A DNA stretch of 64,000 nt from contig JAGWVU010000016.1 of assembly GCA_018970725.1 (NCBI GenBank), forward strand, positions 1-64,000, given 5' to 3'. Positions 1 to 8,074 of this stretch are shown here, one piece after another. Position 1 is the stretch's first letter. Each line of letters opens with the position of its first letter. The translations under genes were made by a program, and so were the position numbers. Under the pieces are notes generated by a model. That model was not told where the DNA came from. It was given only the letters and a program-made list of their open reading frames with translations, and made no database searches. This DNA comes from Verrucomicrobiota bacterium. GTDB lineage: Bacteria; Verrucomicrobiota; Verrucomicrobiia; Verrucomicrobiales; DEV007.

Positions 1-579
1 CACGCCCGCGTGGAACCTGACGGATCGCTGGAGGCCTTCCTCGATCTGTCCACGTCAGGCATCGGCTTTCGTGGGCATGACAAGACTGATGACCTGGGCC
101 GGGCCGTGGTGCATGTGAAGCGGGGCGACCGGTTCCCTCTCTCGGTCACGTTCCTCAAAGGCATCGAGGTGATCGATCTGGCGGTGACGAGCCTGGCGAT
201 CGTGCTCAAGGAATTCGAGCCCGAGAGCCGCATCCTCTTGAATCCCTCCGGTCACTTGGAGAAGCAGGGCATCGAGGACACGGCTCGTTGGATCACGTTC
301 GTCGAGTTCTCCGATCCAACGCTCGCCACCATGCTGGGGAACTACAGCGCACCGTTAAGTGGGATGATGGTTCTTTTTTGGATATTCCCCATCCAAACCC
401 AAAAGCGTGCTCTGAATCTGCCGCGTCGTGAATTGCATCCCCCCTCCCAGGCCGACCGGTCATTCAGGCGACACGGTCCGGTTCTTCCTTGCCGGCGAGG
501 TAGGCGGAGAGGTTGCGGTGGACGCCTTGGAGGAGGCGGATTCTGGATTCGGTGGTGGCCCAGGCGGTGTGGGGGGTGA
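1..579 (+). CDS. Partial ORF, hypothetical protein, gene start outside window
   Basis: The frame is open from the first base, so the true start is probably upstream; an internal GTG lies at 10. Residues up to about position 370 look protein-like, with a segment resembling KRGDRFPLSVTFLKGIEVID and then LKEFEPESRILL. From about 430 the frame becomes Arg/Gly-rich and runs antisense into the end of the dehydrogenase gene at 464, so the real product may end earlier or the tail may be altered. I do not recognise the family. The beta-rich look with a charged 'KRGD' entry is reminiscent of small phage-type structural proteins, but this is only an impression. Reality as a functional gene is uncertain. 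Confidence 0.35.
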   Translation, partial: HARVEPDGSLEAFLDLSTSGIGFRGHDKTDDLGRAVVHVKRGDRFPLSVTFLKGIEVIDLAVTSLAIVLKEFEPESRILLNPSGHLEKQGIEDTARWITFVEFSDPTLATMLGNYSAPLSGMMVLFWIFPIQTQKRALNLPRRELHPPSQADRSFRRHGPVLPCRRGRRRGCGGRLGGGGFWIRWWPRRCGG

Positions 580-1450
580 TAAGGAGATTCGGTAAATTGG
601 CGCGGAGGAGGGGATGATCCGGGGCGGGGGGTTCAGTGGCGAGGACGTCGAGCGCGGCGCCTCCGATCCGGCCTTCTTTGAGTGCTTGGAGGAGGGCGGA
701 TTCGTCGATCAGCGGTCCCCGGGCGGTGTTGATGAGGCAGGCCGTGGGCTTCATGAGGCGGAGGGTATCCGCGTTGATGAGTTTCTCGGTCTCCGGGGTT
801 AGGGGACAGTGGAGGGAGATGAAATCGGCCCGGGCGAAAAACTCCGGGGCGGGGAGGCGGGGGATGCCGTTGGGCATGGCCGGGGTGGCTTGGGCGGAGG
901 GGGTGGGGCCGGGGCGTTGCAGGCCGATGAGGTTCATCCCGAGGGCTCGGCCGAGGTCCGCGACGCAAGTTCCGATGCCGCCGAGGCCGACGATGCCGAG
1001 GGTGAGACCGGAGACTTCGCGCATGGGGTGATCCAGCCGGGTGAAATGGGGGCTCCGGGCCCAGGCGTCCGCCTCGTGGGCGAAGCGGTGGATGTTGGTG
1101 GCCAGATTGAGCAGGAGGCAGAGGGTGTGTTGGGCCACGCTGGGGGTGGAATACCCGCGCACGTTGGTCACGCGGATGCCGAGGTCGCGGGCGGCGGCGA
1201 GATCCACGTTGTTGGTGCCGGTGGCGGTGATGGCGACGAGGCGCAGCCCGGGGCAAGCGGCGAGGGTGGCGCGGTTGAGCTGGGTTTTGTTGGTGAGCAC
1301 GATCTCCGCGCCATGGCAACGCGGCAGGATTTGATCGGGCGGGGTGAACGGATGGAGCACCAATTCCCCGAGAGCGGCGAGGGGTTCGAAGGAGATGTCA
1401 CCGGCATCGACGGTGGAGCTATCGAGGAAAACAAGGCGCGGGCGGTTCAT
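464..1450 (-). CDS. D-2-hydroxyacid dehydrogenase (glycerate dehydrogenase / hydroxypyruvate reductase type)
   Basis: A cytosolic NAD(P)-dependent oxidoreductase of the D-isomer 2-hydroxyacid dehydrogenase family, 328 aa, the usual length. The nucleotide-binding glycine motif GLGGIG is at residues 155-160. The catalytic set is visible: Arg in NTARGPLID (R244), Glu in ATEPP (E273) and His in ITPHTAW (H294). This family reduces 2-keto acids such as hydroxypyruvate or glyoxylate to D-hydroxyacids; the exact substrate cannot be read from the sequence. Divergent from the sulfatase at 1577. A second paralogous dehydrogenase lies at 34268-35230. The start ATG at 1450 gives the normal N-terminus MNRPRLVFLDSS. 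Confidence 0.9.
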   Translation of the reverse strand: MNRPRLVFLDSSTVDAGDISFEPLAALGELVLHPFTPPDQILPRCHGAEIVLTNKTQLNRATLAACPGLRLVAITATGTNNVDLAAARDLGIRVTNVRGYSTPSVAQHTLCLLLNLATNIHRFAHEADAWARSPHFTRLDHPMREVSGLTLGIVGLGGIGTCVADLGRALGMNLIGLQRPGPTPSAQATPAMPNGIPRLPAPEFFARADFISLHCPLTPETEKLINADTLRLMKPTACLINTARGPLIDESALLQALKEGRIGGAALDVLATEPPAPDHPLLRANLPNLLITPHTAWATTESRIRLLQGVHRNLSAYLAGKEEPDRVA

Positions 1451-1576
1451 CGGGGCCCAGTCTGGTGTGCGTCCGGCGTGGATTCAAATTCTATTCACGG
1501 GGGCGGCTTTGCTGGTGGGGGGGGCGAAAGTCCTTGCCAGGTTTAGCGGGGATGGGGCAGATGAAGGGAAGACCTG

Positions 1577-3073
1577 ATGAAGACGTTCGTGAGACTTTGG
1601 CTTCCCGTGTGGCTGGCGCTCTCCGCCTGGTGCGGAGCGGCGACGCGCCCGAACATTCTGTTCCTTTTCAGTGACGACCAATCTTACAAGACGGTCTCCT
1701 GTTATCCCGGGGCCTTACCGGGGGCGCAAACGCCGAACCTGGATGATTTGGCGCGGCGGGGGATCCGGTTTTCCCATGCCTACATGGGATCCTGGTGCAT
1801 GCCGTCGCGCGCCAGTCTCCTCACCGGACGCCATCCTCACGGGATCGAGACGATGCGGATGGAGGGGAAATATCCGGGAAGCACCTACGATCCGGCGGTG
1901 TGCCGGTTCTGGCCCGCGGTATTCCGGGAACACGGTTATGTGACGGCGCAGATCGGCAAGTGGCATACGGGCACCGACGCCGGTTACGGGCGTGATTGGG
2001 ATTATCAGGCGGTGTGGAACCGCCCGGCCTTCCCCGACAACGCGGGCTCCTACTACGAGGACCAGAAGATCGTGGAAAACGGCAAGGAGCGGCAGGTGTC
2101 GGGATACTCGACGGACAACTACACGGATTGGGCCTGTGATTTTATCCGTGGCCGGCACCGGGACCCGTCCAAGCCGTGGTATCTGTGGCTCTGTTACGGG
2201 GCAATCCACGGGCCGACGACGCCGGCGGAGCGTCACAAAGGGAAACATGCGGATGATCCGGTGCAAACGCCCGCGGACATCTTGGGGCCGTGGCCGGGCA
2301 AACCGGCTTGGCTCCAGCAGACCAACGCCTGGGTGAAGGGTGAGGACGGCCGCATCTATGCGAGGAAGAGCGGCGCGGAGTTCGGAGACATCGATGAAGC
2401 CAGCCGGACTACCTTTGACGCGTTCGTCCATCAGTCGCTCGATTGTGTGGAGGCGTTGGACGAGGGGATCGGCCGGGTGCTTGCGGCCTTGCAGGAGAGC
2501 GGGCAGGTGGAGGACACCTTGGTGGTCTTCACCGCGGATCAAGGATTCGGGATGGGGGAACACGGGTTCCGGTCGAAACTGGCACCCTGGGAGGCGACCT
2601 ATCGCTCGCCGCTCATCGTTTCCATGCCCTCACGGTTGCCCTCGGGGAAGGTGTGTGCGCAACCGGTGCACGGGGTGGATCTGGTGAGCACGTTTTTTGC
2701 CTGGGCGGGGATCGCGGAGCCGTGGGAGATGCACGGGCGGGACTTGAGCGGATGGCTGCGGGAGCCGGAGGCGCCGGGACCGCTGCGTCCCTGTTTCTAC
2801 GAGCATACGGGAAAAGCGTTTGGTCGTGACGTGGCCCGGGTGCTCCGGGAGCGGCCGGAGGAAGCGGAGCACAGCCATGTGCCGTGGTATGTGGCGCTGA
2901 ACGACGGCCGCTGGAAATACATCCGCTATCTTCACGGCGGCGGGGAGGAGCTCTACGACCTCCAGGCTGATCCGGAGGAGTTGACCAATTTACTGGGGCA
3001 ATTTCCCGCCGAAGCCGGGCGGCTCCGCGGTCTCATGGCGGCGGAATTGAAGCGGACGCGCGCGGATTTTTAG
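1577..3073 (+). CDS. Secreted sulfatase (type I, formylglycine-dependent)
   Basis: A 498-aa arylsulfatase-family hydrolase that removes sulfate esters, probably from polysaccharides or other sulfated compounds, outside the cytoplasm. Residues 1-21 form a signal peptide (charged start, hydrophobic core, cleavage near CGAA). The metal-binding start RPNILFLFSDDQ carries D33/D34. The sulfatase signature CMPSRASLLTG is at 74-84, with C74 the residue converted to formylglycine by a maturase not seen in this window. A second metal-site motif FTADQGFGMGEHGF follows at about residue 315. The C-terminal DLQADPEELTNLL is typical of bacterial sulfatases. Sulfatases are numerous in Planctomycetes and Verrucomicrobiota. 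The natural substrate is not predictable. Confidence 0.93.
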   Translation: MKTFVRLWLPVWLALSAWCGAATRPNILFLFSDDQSYKTVSCYPGALPGAQTPNLDDLARRGIRFSHAYMGSWCMPSRASLLTGRHPHGIETMRMEGKYPGSTYDPAVCRFWPAVFREHGYVTAQIGKWHTGTDAGYGRDWDYQAVWNRPAFPDNAGSYYEDQKIVENGKERQVSGYSTDNYTDWACDFIRGRHRDPSKPWYLWLCYGAIHGPTTPAERHKGKHADDPVQTPADILGPWPGKPAWLQQTNAWVKGEDGRIYARKSGAEFGDIDEASRTTFDAFVHQSLDCVEALDEGIGRVLAALQESGQVEDTLVVFTADQGFGMGEHGFRSKLAPWEATYRSPLIVSMPSRLPSGKVCAQPVHGVDLVSTFFAWAGIAEPWEMHGRDLSGWLREPEAPGPLRPCFYEHTGKAFGRDVARVLRERPEEAEHSHVPWYVALNDGRWKYIRYLHGGGEELYDLQADPEELTNLLGQFPAEAGRLRGLMAAELKRTRADF

Positions 3074-3107
3074 GTTGGGAAGCAGGGGGAACCGCGCGCG
3101 GTGTCTC

Positions 3108-4277
3108 CTATCCCAGCGGATTGGTCCGGTCCGTCAGTGGCCAGGCCACCCGTTTTCCGCCGGCTTGATGGGAAGCGAATACGGCGCAGACCATTTCCAC
3201 GAAGGTCCGGCCCTGGTGGTCATCGCAGCCCGGGGCGCGGTCTTTGGTGATGGCGTCGATGAGGTCCGCTCCTGCGATTTCGTGGGAGGCGAGCCGTTTT
3301 GCGAGGTCCGGGACAGGTTCGGGGCGGCCGATGCCGGTGCTGGAGACCGGTTGCCAGGGTTGCGTCGGGCCGCCGGGGTGGAAGGGGTTTCCGGCGCGGA
3401 AATGGACGAGCGGCTGGCGATCGATGCGGAAGTCGAGGACTCCCTTGGTGCCGATGACTTGGAGACCGAACCCGGCTTCCTTGGTTCCGTGGTTTTGGGT
3501 GGAGTCGAAGAAAAACGGGGTGCCGGAAGCGAGCTCGAACCGGGCGTGCACCGCATTTCCAGCCATTTTGCCGAGACCTTCGTCGCCTTCCCGGATGTCC
3601 GCCGGAGTGCAGGGGCGGTCCCCTTGATACAGCATGGCGGAGCAGGCCACCGGATCGCCGCCCAGACCGGTGGCGAGATTGCCGACGTGGGAGCCGAGAA
3701 CCCAGAGATCGAGCGCGCCGCCGCGGGCGTCCTCCTTGCCGCGGCCCCGGTATTCGAGGATGGTCCCGAGGTCCCCCTGCGCGACCATTTCTTTGGCGAA
3801 GGCATAGGCCGGATCATAGCGATTGCGGTGGGCGATAGCGATTTTGGTGTTGGCCCGGGCGGCAGCGTCCACGATGGTGTCGGCCTCGGCCGGGGTGCGG
3901 CAGAACGGTTTTTCGATATAGATTCCGCGGGCTCCGGCCTGAATGGCGGCGAGGCACATGTCCAGATGCTGGTCGGCGTGACGCGGGCAGATGGCGACGA
4001 GGTCCGGCCGGATCTTTTCCAACATGGCGCGGTAATCCGGGAAGGGGGAGGGAGAACCGAGCCGGGTCACGGCGGAGGCTAAGCCGGCCGGGTCGGGATC
4101 GGCGACGGCGACGACGCTGGTTTGCGGGAGGGAGAGCCACATGGTATCGAGCCCGTGGCCATAGTTCCCGCGGCCGGTGTGGCCGATGACGGCGACGCGG
4201 AGAGGCGGGGCGGCGGCGCGGAGGTGGGTGGTGAGCAGGGCGGAAGCTCCGGAGGCGAGCAGTTGGCGTCGGTTCAT
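3108..4277 (-). CDS. Gfo/Idh/MocA-family oxidoreductase, probably Tat-exported
   Basis: A 389-aa NAD(P)-dependent sugar-type oxidoreductase. The N-terminus MNRRQLLASGASALL has a twin-arginine-like pair followed by a hydrophobic stretch and an Ala-rich cleavage region, so the enzyme is probably exported folded with its cofactor. The Rossmann start LRVAVIGHTGRGNYG follows at about 26-40 and the family's EKP motif (IEKPFCRTPAEA) at 122-124. Exported Gfo/Idh/MocA proteins with such leaders are common in Verrucomicrobiota and Planctomycetes and are often linked to carbohydrate breakdown, which fits the neighbouring sulfatase. The two genes are convergent, so no shared operon. The substrate is unknown. 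Confidence 0.88.
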   Translation of the reverse strand: MNRRQLLASGASALLTTHLRAAAPPLRVAVIGHTGRGNYGHGLDTMWLSLPQTSVVAVADPDPAGLASAVTRLGSPSPFPDYRAMLEKIRPDLVAICPRHADQHLDMCLAAIQAGARGIYIEKPFCRTPAEADTIVDAAARANTKIAIAHRNRYDPAYAFAKEMVAQGDLGTILEYRGRGKEDARGGALDLWVLGSHVGNLATGLGGDPVACSAMLYQGDRPCTPADIREGDEGLGKMAGNAVHARFELASGTPFFFDSTQNHGTKEAGFGLQVIGTKGVLDFRIDRQPLVHFRAGNPFHPGGPTQPWQPVSSTGIGRPEPVPDLAKRLASHEIAGADLIDAITKDRAPGCDDHQGRTFVEMVCAVFASHQAGGKRVAWPLTDRTNPLG

Positions 4278-4358
4278 TGGAAGTTTTCGGAATCGTAACC
4301 ACGTTCACGCTGGGGAATCCATTGATTTTCCGGCAAGAGCGCCCAAGCTAGGCCTCCC

Positions 4359-5906
4359 ATGTCAGCAACGCCGAAAAAAGGAGCCAGGCAAGGTGCCGCC
4401 CCGGAGGAAACCCCGGAGGTGCCGCCCGCGGTCGTGTCCGAGGTTCACGGGGAGCACAAGCTCGTCCAGGTGCGCCGCGAGAAGTTGGAGAAGTTGCAGG
4501 CGATGGGGATCGATCCTTACGGGGCGCGCTTTGCGACGACGCACCAGCCCGGGGCCTTGCGGGCGGAGTTCGCGGAGAATCTGGAGGTGAAGGTCGCGGG
4601 GCGGATCGTGGCCTGGCGGGACATGGGGAACAGCCAGTTCTTCGAGATCGCGGATGTGGACGGCAGGATCCAGTGTTTCCTCAATCCCAAGAGCGTGGGG
4701 GAGGAAGCGTTCGGCGTCTTCAAGCTGTTGGACGTGGGCGACTGGATCGGGGTGGGCGGGGAGACTTTCACGACGCGGACGGGTGAACCGACCATCAAGG
4801 TAACGACCCTGACGGTGCTCGCGAAGTCCTTGCGGCCGTTGCCGGACAAGTGGCATGGGATCGCGGACCGGGAGTTGCAGTATCGGAAGCGGTATTTGGA
4901 CTTGATTGCCAGCGAGCGGAGCCGGGACATCTTCCGGAAGCGCAGTCTGATGGTGGCGGAGATCCGTTCCTTTCTCACGGCGCGCGGGTTTTTGGAAGTG
5001 GAGACGCCGATGTTGCACGGGGTGGCGGGGGGAGCGGCGGCGCAGCCGTTCCGGACGCGGCACAACGCGCTCGGCATGGATTTGAATTTGCGGATCGCGC
5101 CGGAGCTGCACTTGAAGCGGTTGTTGGTGGGCGGATTTCCCAAGGTTTTCGAGTTGAACCGGAATTTCCGCAACGAGGGGATCAGCCGCCGGCACAACCC
5201 GGAGTTCACCATGCTGGAAGCCTACTGGGCCTATTCGGATTTCGAGCAGATGGCGGAATTGGTGGAGGAGATGGTTTGCCATCTGGCGGAGAAATTTTGC
5301 GGCGGGCTGCAGATCGAGCATCGCAACGCGGAGGGCGGGTTGCTGAAGACGATTGATCTGCGTCGCCCGTGGAAGCGCCAGGACTACCGGTCGCTGATCG
5401 AGGAAGTTGATCCCGGCTGGTTCAGCCGCACGGCGGAGGACCGGCGGAGGCGGGCGGAGGAACTGGGGGTGCAGCTTGGGGAGGACCTGGTGGATCACGA
5501 GGTGACCCAGCAGATTTTCGAGAAGCTGGTGGAAGAAAAGACGGACAACCCCTGTTTCGTGACCCATGTCCCGGCCTTGCTGGTGCCGCTGGCGAAGCAA
5601 AACCGGGCGGACGCCAGTCTTGTGGATGTCTATGAACTGATCATCAACGGTCAGGAGATTTCACCCGGTTATTCGGAGTTGAACGATCCCGTGGTGCAGC
5701 GCCAGCGGCTCGAGCATCAGGCGGGGGAGGAGGTGCAGAAGGTGGATGAGGACTTTTTGGAGGCCCTGGAATACGGGATGCCGCCGGCCGGAGGGATTGG
5801 CATCGGGATCGATCGACTGGTCATGATGCTCACCGGCGCGGAGTCGATCCGGGACGTGGTCCTGTTTCCGCACATGAAGCCGCTGCCCAAAGCGGGCGGA
5901 AGTTGA
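4359..5906 (+). CDS. lysS: Lysine--tRNA ligase, class II
   Basis: A 515-aa cytosolic class II lysyl-tRNA synthetase that charges tRNA-Lys. An OB-fold anticodon-binding domain (VAGRIVAWRDMGNSQFFEI) comes first, then the class II catalytic core. Motif 2 is visible as NRNFRNEGISRRHNPEFTMLE and motif 3 as GIGIGIDRLVMML near the C-terminus. The first 30 residues are a low-complexity Ala/Pro/Lys extension; the ATG at 4359 is kept because the frame is continuous and the next domain starts at EHKLVQVRREKLE. It stands alone on the plus strand, followed 30 bases later by clpS. Confidence 0.97.
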   Translation: MSATPKKGARQGAAPEETPEVPPAVVSEVHGEHKLVQVRREKLEKLQAMGIDPYGARFATTHQPGALRAEFAENLEVKVAGRIVAWRDMGNSQFFEIADVDGRIQCFLNPKSVGEEAFGVFKLLDVGDWIGVGGETFTTRTGEPTIKVTTLTVLAKSLRPLPDKWHGIADRELQYRKRYLDLIASERSRDIFRKRSLMVAEIRSFLTARGFLEVETPMLHGVAGGAAAQPFRTRHNALGMDLNLRIAPELHLKRLLVGGFPKVFELNRNFRNEGISRRHNPEFTMLEAYWAYSDFEQMAELVEEMVCHLAEKFCGGLQIEHRNAEGGLLKTIDLRRPWKRQDYRSLIEEVDPGWFSRTAEDRRRRAEELGVQLGEDLVDHEVTQQIFEKLVEEKTDNPCFVTHVPALLVPLAKQNRADASLVDVYELIINGQEISPGYSELNDPVVQRQRLEHQAGEEVQKVDEDFLEALEYGMPPAGGIGIGIDRLVMMLTGAESIRDVVLFPHMKPLPKAGGS

Positions 5907-5936
5907 AAATCCGGGAAAGCTGGTCCAGACTACGCC

Positions 5937-6305
5937 GTGTCCACTCCCCGACATGGTGCAGATTCCGACTTGCTCGGTTCATTCCGGGCCGCCCAGCCGT
6001 CGGCGGATCCGCTTCCGTCCCAAGCGCTCCCCGCCTTCGAGCCACCGTATCACGTGGTGTTGCATGACGATGACAAGCACACCTATGACTACGTGATGGA
6101 AATGTTGCGGGCCATTTTCGGGTATGACTTGGACAAGACTTACGCGATGGCCCGGGAGGTGGACGTGAGCGGGCGGGTCATCGTGGCCACGGTGCACAAG
6201 GAACTGGCCGAGCTGCGGGTGGAACAGATCCGGGAATATGGTCCGGACCCGCGGATTCGCCACAGCCCGGGATCGATGCGGGCCTCGATGGAACCCGCCG
6301 GCTGA
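5937..6305 (+). CDS. clpS: ATP-dependent Clp protease adaptor ClpS
   Basis: A 122-aa adaptor that binds N-degron substrates and delivers them to ClpA for ClpAP degradation. The core PYHVVLHDDDKHTYDYVMEML corresponds to the N-end-rule pocket region of ClpS; DLDKTYAMAREVDVSGRVIVAT and the terminal helix with VHKELAELRVEQI follow. The start is GTG at 5937, leaving a flexible 35-residue N-terminal arm, which in this family contacts ClpA. clpA is not adjacent. The gene lies between lysS and the RDD operon with short gaps on both sides. Confidence 0.9.
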   Translation: MSTPRHGADSDLLGSFRAAQPSADPLPSQALPAFEPPYHVVLHDDDKHTYDYVMEMLRAIFGYDLDKTYAMAREVDVSGRVIVATVHKELAELRVEQIREYGPDPRIRHSPGSMRASMEPAG

Positions 6306-6322
6306 GCCCTCCGGAAAATCCG

Positions 6323-7096
6323 TTGGCTTTCTGCGCGGCCTGTGGTTGGATGGCAGGGTTTCGAATGCTCAGGAAGCTGGACACATTGCAGAGGATCGAG
6401 ATCGCGGAGGGGGTGGAGATCCAGCTTCACGTGGCCGGACCGCTGCCGAGGGGGATCGCCTTCGCGTTGGACGTGATCGTCAGGGGACTGATTTTCGGGT
6501 TGGTCATGCTGGCCGAGTCTTTCTTGGCGGATTTGATTTTTCCGGAGATTTTCGCGGACCCGAAGGTTCAGGGTGGGATGGCGCTCCTGCTGTGGTTCGT
6601 TTTGGATTTCGGCTATTTCATCTGTTTTGAAGCGTCCGACCGTGGAGCGACGCCGGGAAAACGGTGGTTGGGGCTGAAAGTGGTGCGGCCTTCGGGCGTT
6701 CCGGTGACCTGGCACCAGTCCGTGGTGCGCACGATGCTGCGCGGGGTCGATCTTTTGCCGTTCTGCGGGTTGGTCGGGTTCATTGCGAGTTTGTGCAACG
6801 ACCGTTTTCAGCGGTTGGGCGATCTGGCGGCGGACACGATGGTGGTCTATGCCGAACCGGGTGACTCGAAGGATCGGTTGGAGGCGATGGATGAGGTGGC
6901 TCCGTTCCGGCCGCCGGCTTCCCTGACCCGGGAGGATCAGGCCGCGATCGTCCAATACGCGGACCGGTTCGGGGAGTGGCCGGCGCAGCGTGCCGAGGAA
7001 CTGGCGGGGTATGTGCAGGAGTTGACCCGGGTGAAGGGTCGGGAGGGCGTCACCCGGCTCCTCGGGATCGCCCAATGGATCCGTGGCGCGGGCTGA
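6323..7096 (+). CDS. RDD-family integral membrane protein
   Basis: A 257-aa protein with the RDD domain. The family's charged residues sit in PLPRGIAFALDVIVRGLIFG (first helix) and later in NDRFQRLGDLAADTMVVY. Three hydrophobic segments are visible at about residues 44-62, 84-102 and 133-152, followed by a cytoplasmic C-terminal helical tail. The frame opens at TTG 6323, but the ATG at 6365 (MLRKLDTLQRIEI) removes a Cys-rich 14-residue leader and is the likelier start. It opens a six-gene cluster with overlapping ends; the same RDD-SpoIIM-DUF4129-DUF4350-MoxR-DUF58 order occurs in other bacteria, but the role of this module is unproven. Confidence 0.85.
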   Translation: MAFCAACGWMAGFRMLRKLDTLQRIEIAEGVEIQLHVAGPLPRGIAFALDVIVRGLIFGLVMLAESFLADLIFPEIFADPKVQGGMALLLWFVLDFGYFICFEASDRGATPGKRWLGLKVVRPSGVPVTWHQSVVRTMLRGVDLLPFCGLVGFIASLCNDRFQRLGDLAADTMVVYAEPGDSKDRLEAMDEVAPFRPPASLTREDQAAIVQYADRFGEWPAQRAEELAGYVQELTRVKGREGVTRLLGIAQWIRGAG

Positions 7097-7102
7097 GCGA
7101 TC

Positions 7103-8074
7103 ATGAAACCTTCTGCGTTTGCACGGCGGGGAGAGAACCGCTGGAGGGAGATCGAGGGGATGCTCGATGATTTGGATCGTTCCGGGGGAGTGGTTCCCGA
7201 GGCCTCACGGATCCCGGCCCTGTTCCGACAGCTTTGCGGAGACATGTCGCTGGCGCAATACCGGATGTATGGCTTGAAGCTCTGTGAGCGGCTGAATCGA
7301 CTCGTCATCCGGGGTTACCGTCATTTGGGGCGGGATCGATCCAACCCCTTGGAGGCGCTCTGGTTGGGCATCTGGCGTGATTTTCCGGTCCTGATCCGGG
7401 AGGAATGGCGGCTGTTTTGCGTGGTCCTGGTCTGTTTCTGGGGGCCGTTCCTGGGGATGTATTTCTCCAGTTTTCACGACATGCAATGGACGGTCTCCTG
7501 TCTCGGGCCCGGGACGATGGAGTCTTTGGAGAAACAATACGGGATAGGTTCTGGCGCGAGGGATTACCGGGACTCGTTCGGGGAGAACTTTCAAATGTTC
7601 GGTTTCTATATTGCCAACAACGTGGGGATCGATTTCCGGACCTTCGCGGGCGGTATTTTGGGCGGGGTGGGAACGCTTTTTTCCGTAGTTTTCAATGGGC
7701 TGTATTTGGGGGCGGCCGCCGGGTTCGTGCGGCAGGAAGGGGACTTTGCCAAGTTCCTCGATTGGATTTCGGGACATTCGGCCCCGGAGTTTCTCGGCCT
7801 GGTCTTTTCGGCGATGGCCGGGTTCCGGCTCGGGATGGCCTTGATCCGGCCGGGTCGGCTGACGCGGGGTCATGCCCTGGCGCTGGCGGCGAAGCGGGCG
7901 GTGAAACTGCTTTACGCAGCGGCCGTGATGACGATGTTGGCGGCGGTGATCGAGGGATTCTGGTCTCCGTTGGTGTTGCCTTGGGAATTCAAATTCCTGT
8001 TCGGTGCGCTGGTGACATTTTTGCTCTTGGCCTGGATGCTTCTGGTGGGGAAGGAGGGGCGGCGTGCGGATTGA
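7103..8074 (+). CDS. SpoIIM-like (stage II sporulation protein M family) membrane protein
   Basis: A 323-aa polytopic membrane protein. A cytoplasmic N-terminal helical region of about 105 residues is followed by hydrophobic segments at about 107-125, 182-205, 230-247, 268-286 and 292-313. The segment GFYIANNVGIDFRTFAGGIL is the most characteristic part of the SpoIIM/DUF95 family (helix with NNV, then a Gly-rich loop). Despite the name, the family is widespread in non-sporulating bacteria and here belongs to the MoxR cluster. It starts 6 bases after the RDD gene and overlaps the next gene by 11 bases, which suggests translational coupling. Confidence 0.85.
   Translation: MKPSAFARRGENRWREIEGMLDDLDRSGGVVPEASRIPALFRQLCGDMSLAQYRMYGLKLCERLNRLVIRGYRHLGRDRSNPLEALWLGIWRDFPVLIREEWRLFCVVLVCFWGPFLGMYFSSFHDMQWTVSCLGPGTMESLEKQYGIGSGARDYRDSFGENFQMFGFYIANNVGIDFRTFAGGILGGVGTLFSVVFNGLYLGAAAGFVRQEGDFAKFLDWISGHSAPEFLGLVFSAMAGFRLGMALIRPGRLTRGHALALAAKRAVKLLYAAAVMTMLAAVIEGFWSPLVLPWEFKFLFGALVTFLLLAWMLLVGKEGRRAD

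Noticed and set aside
6046-6060. CACGTG-containing site in clpS considered as parS
   Set aside because: Only the central six bases fit; the flanking TTT/AAA of parS are missing. Other CACGTG sites in the window fail in the same way.
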